From NCBI GenBank assembly GCA_046566065.1, contig JBKHXK010000044.1, forward strand, positions 1-16,064: a DNA stretch of 16,064 nt. Direction: 5' to 3'. Shown here in pieces: positions 1-6,211 of the stretch. Position 1 is the stretch's first letter; each line of letters begins with the position of its first letter. The translations under genes were made by a program, and so were the position numbers. The notes beneath the pieces are model-generated. The model was given only the letters and a program-made list of their open reading frames with translations, made no database searches and had not been told where the DNA came from. Origin of the DNA: MB1-2 sp046566065. GTDB lineage: Bacteria; Actinomycetota; CADDZG01; WHSQ01.

Positions 1-207
1 CTCCCGGGTAGAGACCCGATCGGCCTGCTGGCAACGATCCTGATCGGGATCGTCGGTGCGGTCATCGGTGGATACCTGTGGGCGGCGATCTTCGGGACCG
101 ACCAAGAAGGCATCGCCTGGATCGGCTCGATCCTCGTAGCCATGGGTCTGCTCCTGATCTACCGGAAGATGACCTACGGGCGTGACACCACTAGAACCAC
201 CGTCTAA
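1..207 (+). CDS. GlsB/YeaQ/YmgE-family small membrane protein, 5' truncated
   Basis: An open frame runs from the first base to TAA at 205-207 and gives 68 residues without a start, so the gene begins outside the window. The fragment starts with a PGxDPxG motif, followed by a glycine-rich hydrophobic segment (TILIGIVGAVIGGYLW), a short polar turn and a second hydrophobic helix (WIGSILVAMGLLLIY), then a short basic/threonine tail. This pattern is typical of the GlsB/YeaQ/YmgE family (transglycosylase-associated proteins), small inner-membrane proteins often linked to general stress; the molecular function is not established. It is followed by a hairpin terminator and is transcribed convergently to the next gene. 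Confidence 0.8.
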   Translation, partial: LPGRDPIGLLATILIGIVGAVIGGYLWAAIFGTDQEGIAWIGSILVAMGLLLIYRKMTYGRDTTRTTV

Positions 208-220
208 CTCGTCTACACCA

Positions 221-254
221 AGGATCCGGCCGGACCCGCGACCGCCCGGATCCT
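221..254. terminator. Inverted repeat downstream of the GlsB-type gene
   Basis: A perfect 9-base inverted repeat, AGGATCCGG (221-229) and CCGGATCCT (246-254), with a 16-base loop lies 13 bases after the stop. No T-run follows directly, so on its own it is a weak terminator; it may be an RNA 3'-end stabiliser or the first part of a tandem terminator with the hairpin at 267-293. Confidence 0.4.
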
Positions 255-266
255 CATAAAGCGACT

Positions 267-293
267 CGGCCCCCCTCCACCCGGGGGCCGTTT
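267..293 (+). terminator. Rho-independent terminator between convergent genes
   Basis: CGGCCCCC (267-274) pairs perfectly with GGGGGCCG (283-290) across an 8-base loop, followed by TTT at 291-293. A strong GC stem plus a short T-run directly after the plus-strand gene is a typical intrinsic terminator. The minus-strand gene ending at 305 converges on it and may share the hairpin, though the T-run is poorer on that side. Confidence 0.75.
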
Positions 294-304
294 CGCGTCC
301 CGGG

Positions 305-1771
305 CTAGGCGGCTCGGCGGCGGCGCAGCACCCGGCTCATCAAACCTCCACGGGCATCGTCATCAGAGGCCTCGACCGGGACCCGGGAGGCAGCTCGGAT
401 CGGAGGCTCGCCGGGCGGCTTGAAGAAGTCGTTGAAGCGCCGGGCCAGGATCGGGTCCCCCTTGATCCGCAGCCGCCCGAGCAGGACGGCTTCGTCGCCG
501 GTGACCTGGCCCGCACTCATTGCCACCCACGCCTCTCCGGTCATCTCGAACACCACGTCCGGCGCGATGTCGGCGGGCCCCATCGAGATCCCGCATCGCC
601 CGGAGTCCAGCGTCACGGTGAATATCCCGCCGCCCGGGCCGGAGAGGTGGAACTCGTAGACGGCGCGCACCCCGCGGGCCGCGGCGGGATCGAAGGCGAG
701 GTGAAGCATCATCATCGCGATCCCGGGGGCCAGGTTGGGCAGGGTCCGGGCCATGGTCCGCACCGCCGCGAGCGACATCTTGTTGCGCAGGTCGCTCGCT
801 ATCAATCCCCCGCCCGGCGGGGGCCACTCCGTTTCGATCGGCGGCACGAACACCTCGACGTCGGGCACTGGGATCCCGATCGCACGCATCTTCTTCTCCA
901 GCTGGATGCTCCCGAACTGGAAGAGGTCGCCGAGTGAATAGCCGAACGCGCTCGTGTAGGTGACGTCTCCTCCCGGAGGTTGATACAGAGCGGTGCCGAG
1001 CCGCAGCGTTTCGCTCACGCCTTCATGCACCTCGGTCAGAAGGGTGGGGTCCTCGTCCAAGAGGTCGCGGATGCAGCGCGCCCCGAAAGCAACGTGGCGC
1101 GACTCGTCGCGTGCGACGGCGGTGAAGCCCGCGCGGAAGCCGGGAAGGATCTGGTTGTCGCGCGCCCAGGCCAGGATGAACTTCTGACCTGTAAGAGCGA
1201 GCACTCCCTCGATGACCAGGTGATAGACCGCCATCGACTTGGCGAAGTGCCGGATGTCGTGCGGGTTCTCGCGCAGCCTGGACGTCACGTCCTCGAGATA
1301 CACGTCGAAAAGAGGGCCGAAGCCCGGCCCCACCCACTGACGGGACGACCGGAGCCGCCGCGAGAGGTCACCGTCGCCCGCCGCCACGACCTCCTGGAAC
1401 CAGCGGTCGAAGAAGACGGCGTGGCGCGTCTCGTCCACGCACTGGGTCGTGAGGAAGATCTTCTGCTCGAGCTTGGGGGCCGCGGCGACGTACGGGGTTA
1501 GCGTTGCCGCGACGCGCTGCTCGGCCACGTAGAAGGCGGCCAGCGTCCACAGCAACCGCTCCTTGACCTCCTCACTGAGGGCGAGCCAGTGCTCGCGGTC
1601 CTCGGAGAAGTCCAGGTCTGATACCGCCCAGTTGAGACGCTCCCAGCGGAGGTAGAGGTCCCGGTAGGACGGCATGCGGCGGCTGATCGAGGTGTTAAGG
1701 CGCTCGAGGATCGAGTCGGGATCGACCTCGGCCAGAGCGCGCAGATCGTTGGTGTCTTCGGCGATCGCCAC
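305..1771 (-). CDS. R2lox-type dimetal oxidase fused to a C-terminal SCP2-like domain
   Basis: The GTG start at 1771 is chosen because GAGGAGG lies 5 bases upstream; the frame stays open further upstream but there it overlaps a real gene on the other strand. The product has 488 residues. Residues about 35-300 are a ferritin-like R2 domain with the complete dimetal ligand set: E84, E114-x-x-H117, E188, E223-x-x-H226. V87 (ligand+3) and Y183 (ligand-5) occupy the positions that form the Val-Tyr ether crosslink in R2-like ligand-binding oxidases (R2lox), so this is more likely R2lox than a ribonucleotide reductase small subunit; no nrdA lies nearby. R2lox proteins carry a Mn/Fe site and bind a fatty acid-like ligand; their physiological reaction is unknown. 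Residues about 355-452 resemble an SCP2 sterol/lipid-carrier domain (VVFEMTGEAWVAMSAGQ, GRLRIKGDPILARRFNDFF), followed by a basic tail. R2lox alone is usually around 300 residues, so the SCP2 part is an addition. The start is 31 bases from a divergent gene. Confidence 0.88.
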   Translation of the reverse strand: MAIAEDTNDLRALAEVDPDSILERLNTSISRRMPSYRDLYLRWERLNWAVSDLDFSEDREHWLALSEEVKERLLWTLAAFYVAEQRVAATLTPYVAAAPKLEQKIFLTTQCVDETRHAVFFDRWFQEVVAAGDGDLSRRLRSSRQWVGPGFGPLFDVYLEDVTSRLRENPHDIRHFAKSMAVYHLVIEGVLALTGQKFILAWARDNQILPGFRAGFTAVARDESRHVAFGARCIRDLLDEDPTLLTEVHEGVSETLRLGTALYQPPGGDVTYTSAFGYSLGDLFQFGSIQLEKKMRAIGIPVPDVEVFVPPIETEWPPPGGGLIASDLRNKMSLAAVRTMARTLPNLAPGIAMMMLHLAFDPAAARGVRAVYEFHLSGPGGGIFTVTLDSGRCGISMGPADIAPDVVFEMTGEAWVAMSAGQVTGDEAVLLGRLRIKGDPILARRFNDFFKPPGEPPIRAASRVPVEASDDDARGGLMSRVLRRRRAA

Positions 1772-1802
1772 GTGAACCTCCTCGTCGACGGAGACTCTAG
1801 CC

Positions 1803-2692
1803 GTGGAAGCAAACCCTCGCCTATCGATCGGATCCTGGCCGACGCCGGTGCGCCCACTCCCCCGCGTGTCGGAGGAGTTGGGCGTCCAGGTTTGGGCAAA
1901 GCTCGAAGAGCGCTGCGGCGCGTGGGGCGGCAACAAGGTCCGCAAGCTCGAGTACATCCTCGGTCGGGCCCGCGCGGACGGGGTCACGCGGCTGATCGGC
2001 TTCGGCGCGGGACGTCGAACTGGACTAGCGCCCTCGCCTGGCACGGGGCGCGGCAGGGATTCGAGGTCTCGATCGTCCTGACCGCGAACGCGGTTCCCGA
2101 CTCCCTGGCGCGGCTGTACGAGTCGCTCGGCACCGAGGTGCGCCACGTGAACCGGGCCTGGTTCCCCGCGGCGATAGGGCTCGCCAGGCTGCGCGGGGGG
2201 CGCGTTCTCCCTCCGGGGGGAACGGGGGCCGAAGGGGATCGCGGCGCAGCTCACGCCGGAGAGGAGATAGCCGCAGAGATAAGCGCCGGTCTCCTGCCCC
2301 GTCCCGCCAAGACCTTCGTCGCGGTCGGGACCGGGGGGACCGCGGCGGGCATCGCGATGGGTGCGGCCGCGCACGGCGAGCCCCTCGATCTCGTCTGCGT
2401 GCGCGTTGCCCCCAAGCCGTTCGGCACCACCAGGAGGGTTGCGCGCCGTCTCGGGTCGTCACTCGCCGAGAGGCTCGAGGCCGACGAGCGCTTCTTCCGC
2501 CCCGGCTACGCGCGACCCAACGCCGCGTCGCGAGAGGCGGCGATACTGGCGCGCCTCGACGGTCTCGAGCTCGACGCTACCTACGCTGCCAAGGCCTTCG
2601 CTTCCCTGGTCGCGCACGCACGCGCGGGGATGCCGGGTCCCCTGCTGTTCGTCCACACCTCGTCCGGCCCCGTGCCTTCCGCCGGGGAGTAG
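1803..2692 (+). pseudogene. PLP-dependent D-cysteine desulfhydrase/ACC deaminase-family enzyme, frameshifted
   Basis: A GTG start at 1803 with GGAG 8-12 bases upstream opens the frame. The first frame carries the N-terminus with the PLP lysine K45 in GGNKVRKLEY; homology then jumps to the +2 frame at about 2009 (GTSNWTSALA), where it continues to TAG at 2690-2692. Reading across the jump as gcg-ggg-acg would need one more G, so a single G appears lost from a G-run at 2009-2011. Corrected, the protein has about 296 residues. It keeps the S72-N73 pair 27 residues after the lysine, as in ACC deaminase (K51/S78), although the usual SNH/SNQ is SNW. It also has the phosphate-binding loop VGTGGT and a C-terminal GPLLFVHTSSG. 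This family cleaves D-cysteine or related amino acids to keto acid and ammonia. It is either a recent pseudogene or an intact gene with a sequencing error; the absence of other stops favours a recent or artefactual break. Confidence 0.8.
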
Positions 2693-2701
2693 GTCCGGGG
2701 A

Positions 2702-4303
2702 TCAGGTCCGGGCTTCGGCCGAGACCCACCTCGCGGGTGCTACCGGGATCCTCGCGCGGAGGCGGAGCCTGACCGTGTACTCACCCGCGTCCGCGCGGAA
2801 CATCGGAGAGCCCGTGGTCAGCTCGAGCTCGAGTTCGTGGCCGGGGCGGAGCACCCAGGCGACCGCCGCCATCCGCACCCTGAGCGAGTTCTCACCACGG
2901 TGCAGCCGGACCGGGGTCGATTGATTGTTCACCGTGACGCGCGTGCCATCCGGTGCCTCATCTACGAGCTCGAGCTGGATGACGCCCTTGGTTGCTCCAC
3001 GCAAACGACCCGAGACGGTCACCTTGGGGACGCCGAAGATCGGGCGGGGCGACGCATAAGGGCCCAGCACGCGATGGCGCGTTGCCGAGTTGCCGAGCTG
3101 ATCCGCCGGGACGGGTCCCGCATCGGTGGCGGTATCGCCTCCCTGCCCCAGCGGTCCGCGCAGCGCGTCGGTTCGCCACGGAGCGGAGGCCAGGTAGCGC
3201 GTGCCGCCAAGCGGGAATGAGGGGGCCGCGTAGTAGTAGCCGTCCGGCCCCTGCCACTCGACCCGCGGCCCGGTGGCGACCGAGTCGTCGCCCTGCACGT
3301 AGCGATCGAGCCACGCCACGATGCGGCCCTCCCACAACCTGCTGTCGCCCGTTCCGTTCGGATACCCGGACCGCCCCCCCGGATAGGGGCAGCCGTCCAG
3401 CGTGTGTCCGGAGCAATACACGAGGAGCTTCACCGGGGTCCCGGCCGAGACCAGCTCGCGGTAGACGGACAGGGCTCCCTGCAAGGGGAACAGGGTGTCG
3501 ATCGCTCCGTGCACGATCATGGTGGGGGCCGCGATCCGAGGGGCGCTCGCTATCGTCGACCGCTCCAGGAACCAGTCCTTCAGCTCTCGCGAAAGCTTGC
3601 CGGTGGTGTTCCAGCTCTCGTGGGCATCGTGGAAGCGCTCCGCGTAATCGCCCTCTTGCGGTCCGGCGGGGTTGTCGGACTCCAGACCGTCTTCGCGCGC
3701 TCCGTCGAGACCGCGCCAGTACAGCCTGTCGACCCAACCCTCCCTGTAGACACCGTTCGGCATCAGATCAGAAAGCAGGCTGCCCCAGGAGTGCTGGGGA
3801 ACGATGGCGTCCACGCGATCGTCCGCGGCCGCGGTGTTCAGCTGCACCCCCCCGGCGTTGGAGGCACCGATCCAACCGAGCTTCGGGTCTCCCGGAAGTT
3901 CCTTCTCGATCTCGGGCCGGGTCGCCAGATAGTCGATGACCGCGGACGCGTCTCGGACCTCGAAATCCGGAGTACCCCAGTTGGCCTCTCCGCCCGAGTG
4001 ACCGAACCCGCGCGAGTCCCACGTGAACAGCCCGTAGCCGGAGTCGAGCAGGCGCTGCATGAATGGATCCGGTTCGCGCAGGCGGCGCTGACCCCAACCG
4101 TGGGTCCGGAGAACGACGGGCACGGGGGCCGTTACCGAGGCATCGGCGGGAAGCATGAGCGTTCCCACGATCGGCTCGCCATCGAAGCTCGGGATGACGA
4201 TGCCATCCTCGATACGAGGCAGCTCGAGCGAAGTGGGGGCCGGCTCACCCGGGAAGATCGCGGCCAGGGACATGACGGCGAGGATCGAGATCAGCTTCGG
4301 CAC
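2702..4303 (-). CDS. Secreted CocE/NonD-family alpha/beta hydrolase (X-Pro dipeptidyl-peptidase-like)
   Basis: GTG at 4303 is chosen because it places a signal-peptide-like stretch (MPKLISILAVMSLAAIF, then a Pro/Ser-rich linker) at the N-terminus; ATG at 4273 is an alternative and the ribosome-binding site is weak. The product has 533 residues. An alpha/beta-hydrolase domain spans about 35-350: oxyanion region VVLRTHGWG, FTWDSRGFGHSGG, nucleophile S148 in GASNAGG, acid D269 in VHGAIDTLFP and H300 in CSGHTLDGC. Residues about 375-520 are beta-rich and correspond to the jelly-roll domain found at the C-terminus of CocE and X-Pro dipeptidyl-peptidases. These enzymes hydrolyse esters or amide/peptide bonds; the substrate cannot be read here. 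It is 52 bases behind a small membrane protein gene in the same direction and could be the distal gene of the aldehyde dehydrogenase operon. Its 3' end is 9 bases from a convergent gene without a visible terminator. Confidence 0.85.
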   Translation of the reverse strand: MPKLISILAVMSLAAIFPGEPAPTSLELPRIEDGIVIPSFDGEPIVGTLMLPADASVTAPVPVVLRTHGWGQRRLREPDPFMQRLLDSGYGLFTWDSRGFGHSGGEANWGTPDFEVRDASAVIDYLATRPEIEKELPGDPKLGWIGASNAGGVQLNTAAADDRVDAIVPQHSWGSLLSDLMPNGVYREGWVDRLYWRGLDGAREDGLESDNPAGPQEGDYAERFHDAHESWNTTGKLSRELKDWFLERSTIASAPRIAAPTMIVHGAIDTLFPLQGALSVYRELVSAGTPVKLLVYCSGHTLDGCPYPGGRSGYPNGTGDSRLWEGRIVAWLDRYVQGDDSVATGPRVEWQGPDGYYYAAPSFPLGGTRYLASAPWRTDALRGPLGQGGDTATDAGPVPADQLGNSATRHRVLGPYASPRPIFGVPKVTVSGRLRGATKGVIQLELVDEAPDGTRVTVNNQSTPVRLHRGENSLRVRMAAVAWVLRPGHELELELTTGSPMFRADAGEYTVRLRLRARIPVAPARWVSAEART

Positions 4304-4355
4304 TCTCCCGCCGCCCCCTTTCTCGGTTTCCGAGGTCAGCCTATGGCCGCCCGTG

Positions 4356-4712
4356 TCATTCCCGGTGGCGGGCCGCCACCTCGAACGGGTTGTCCCTGTA
4401 GTGGTGCCCACCTCGGAGCCTCGCAACCACGGATGCCAGGGCGTAGAGGGGGATGAATAGAGGGCCCCATCGTTCGTACTGACGAACGTGGACCAGCTCG
4501 TGTTGCATCGTGTCGGGGTCGAGCTCGTCGATAGAGAGGACGACATGGCCGAAGGTCACGGCCCGGTAGCGCCAGCCCAGCAGGCGCGGCCAGGTCGCTC
4601 CCTCGGCCAGGATCACTCCGTTCGTCACGAAACGGCGACGGAACAACAAGCTGAGCAGGAAGCCGACCAGCGACCAGGGCCCGGCCCACAGATAGCGCGC
4701 CGCCCGGGGCAT
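4356..4712 (-). CDS. Small membrane protein with HExxH zinc-protease-like motif
   Basis: A 118-residue product starting at ATG 4712, five bases after the stop of the upstream aldehyde dehydrogenase; GGAG abuts the start codon, so translation is probably coupled to the upstream gene. Hydrophobic segments lie at about 8-24 (WAGPWSLVGFLLSLLF) and 83-97 (GPLFIPLYALASVVA). Between them is QHELVHVRQYE with H71-E72-x-x-H75, the zinc-ligand pattern of zincin peptidases, and E111 in the C-terminal DNPFEVAAR could be a third ligand. Similar HELxHxxQ small membrane proteins occur as uncharacterised genes in many bacteria; no substrate is known to me. It may be a minimal membrane metallopeptidase or a non-catalytic relative. 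The reading frame is strongly preferred over the antisense frames because of the conserved motif. Confidence 0.72.
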   Translation of the reverse strand: MPRAARYLWAGPWSLVGFLLSLLFRRRFVTNGVILAEGATWPRLLGWRYRAVTFGHVVLSIDELDPDTMQHELVHVRQYERWGPLFIPLYALASVVARLRGGHHYRDNPFEVAARHRE

Positions 4713-4717
4713 CTCCG

Positions 4718-6148
4718 CTACAGGGGGACGTGACTCAGGACGAGGATGCGTTCCTCGGTCATCTCCTGCATCGCGTAGCGCAGGCCCTCGCGGCCGACGC
4801 CGGAATCCTTGCTCCCGCCGTAAGGCATCTGATCCGCACGGAAGGCCGAGATGTCGTTGACGATCACGCCGCCGACCACGATGTCGCGGTGGGCTGTGAA
4901 GATCCGGTCGATGTCCTTGGTGAACACGCCTGCCTGCAAGCCGTAACGGGTCTCGTTGACGCGCTCGATCGCATCTTCGAAATCGGAATAGGTCTCGAGG
5001 GTGACGACCGGGCCGAAGATCTCCTCCTGGCGGACCTTCATGTCGCTCTTGGTCTTGGCGAGCACCGTGGGCAGATAGAAGGGGTCCTCTCTTTTACCGC
5101 CGACGAGCACCTCGGCGCCGCCTTGGACGGCTTCATCCACCCAGGCCGACACGCGTTCGAGCGAATCGTGATCGATCAGCGGGCCGACGTCGGAATCCGG
5201 ATCCATCGGATCGCCGGTCTTCAGCTTGCCGACCTCCTCTACGAGCTTCTGCGTGAAGGAGGCCGCGACGTTCTCGTGGACGAGCACGCGCTGCACGCTG
5301 ATGCAGGACTGGCCGGCCTGGTAGTAGCCGCCGAACGCGATCCGCTGGGCCGCGGTATCGAGGTCGGCGTCGTCGTGGACGATCACGCCCGCGTTGCCGC
5401 CGAGCTCGAGCGTTACGGCCTTCTTCGGGTCCGCTGCCCGCAGATCCCAGCCGACCTGAGATGAGCCGGTGAAGGAGATCTTGGCGAAGCGTTCGTCCTT
5501 GGCGAGATCTCCGGCCTCGCTTCCTCCGATGGGGAGGACCGAGAGCATCTGCTCCGGAAGTTCGGTCTCGAGGAACAGCTCGCCGAGGAACAGGGCGCCG
5601 AGCGGGGTCTTGGTCGCGGGCTTGATGATGATCGGTGCACCGACGGCCAGGGCCGGAGCCATCTTGTGCGCGACCAGATTGACGGGGAAGTTGAAGGGGG
5701 TGATCGCGAGGACGGGGCCCAGAGGGAAATGCCGGATCAGCCCGACGCGGGAGCCGAGCGAAGCCTCGGTGTCGAGGCGCATCATCTCGCCGCTCCAGCG
5801 GCGGCACTCCTCAGAAGCCCAGCGGAAGGTCGACGCCGCGCGGGCGGCTTCCACCTTCGCCCACTTGAGCGGCTTCCCACCTTCCCTTGCGATCACCTCC
5901 GCGACCTCATCGGCTCGTTCCTGCAAACGCCTCGAGATGTGATCGAGGGCCGCGGCGCGCGCGTGGATCGGGAGCTTGCGCGTCTCGTCAAAAACCGCTG
6001 CTGCAGCAGAGACGGCATCTTCTACGTCCGACTCAGCGGGCTGGCCGACGGTCGCCACGACCTCTCCGTCGTAAGGGCTCTTCACTTCGAAGGTGCCCGA
6101 GCCGCTGCGCCACTTCCCCGCAACCAGGAATCTCTTGGTCTCACTCAT
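4718..6148 (-). CDS. NAD(P)-dependent aldehyde dehydrogenase
   Basis: A 476-residue protein, full length for the family, from ATG 6148 with AGAAGGGA about 8 bases upstream. Active-site residues are visible: N153 (oxyanion, ITPFNFP), K176 (cofactor, IIIKPATKT), general base E248 (VTLELGG), nucleophile C282 (AGQSCIS) and E376 (QEEIFGP). It oxidises an aldehyde to the acid with NAD(P) in the cytosol. The SCISVQR pocket and the FNFPVNLVAHK segment place it closer to the lactaldehyde/phosphonoacetaldehyde/GAPN-like branch than to betaine- or aminobutyraldehyde dehydrogenases, so its substrate probably differs from the next gene's. In a polyamine locus it could take succinic or malonic semialdehyde, but this is inference. 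It is third in the minus arm after the regulator and the aminobutyraldehyde dehydrogenase; a palindromic repeat fills the gap before it and overlaps its ribosome-binding site. Confidence 0.93.
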   Translation of the reverse strand: MSETKRFLVAGKWRSGSGTFEVKSPYDGEVVATVGQPAESDVEDAVSAAAAVFDETRKLPIHARAAALDHISRRLQERADEVAEVIAREGGKPLKWAKVEAARAASTFRWASEECRRWSGEMMRLDTEASLGSRVGLIRHFPLGPVLAITPFNFPVNLVAHKMAPALAVGAPIIIKPATKTPLGALFLGELFLETELPEQMLSVLPIGGSEAGDLAKDERFAKISFTGSSQVGWDLRAADPKKAVTLELGGNAGVIVHDDADLDTAAQRIAFGGYYQAGQSCISVQRVLVHENVAASFTQKLVEEVGKLKTGDPMDPDSDVGPLIDHDSLERVSAWVDEAVQGGAEVLVGGKREDPFYLPTVLAKTKSDMKVRQEEIFGPVVTLETYSDFEDAIERVNETRYGLQAGVFTKDIDRIFTAHRDIVVGGVIVNDISAFRADQMPYGGSKDSGVGREGLRYAMQEMTEERILVLSHVPL

Positions 6149-6160
6149 CCCCGTCGTCCC

Positions 6161-6211
6161 TTCTGACGTTGAGAAAGCACGCTCAGACGTGCTCCAGTTA
6201 ACCCAGAACGG
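6161..6211 (-). repeat. Palindromic repeat, copy A, overlapping the RBS of the downstream dehydrogenase gene
   Basis: This 51-base segment matches 7765-7815 at 45 of 51 positions without gaps, in the same orientation. It begins one base after the stop of the minus-strand gene ending at 6212. Read on the minus strand, it contains a short hairpin, AGCACG-TCTGAG-CGTGCT, followed by TTT, inside an outer imperfect stem: CCGTTCTG at its start pairs at 7 of 8 positions with CAGAAGGG near its end. AGAAGGG is also the Shine-Dalgarno sequence of the aldehyde dehydrogenase starting at 6148, so the outer stem could mask it. Confidence 0.8.

Noticed and set aside
305..1771. Ribonucleotide reductase small subunit
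   Set aside because: The V87/Y183 crosslink positions and SCP2 domain fit R2lox instead, and no large-subunit gene is nearby.
1772..2374. N-terminal extension of the R2lox-SCP2 reading frame upstream of GTG 1771
   Set aside because: It is antisense to the clearly homologous PLP enzyme, is Pro/Arg-rich without domain features, and a strong GAGGAGG directs initiation at 1771.
4304..4546. N-terminal extension of the hydrolase frame
   Set aside because: It overlaps the HExxH protein gene and would bury the signal peptide; the extension shows no conserved motif.
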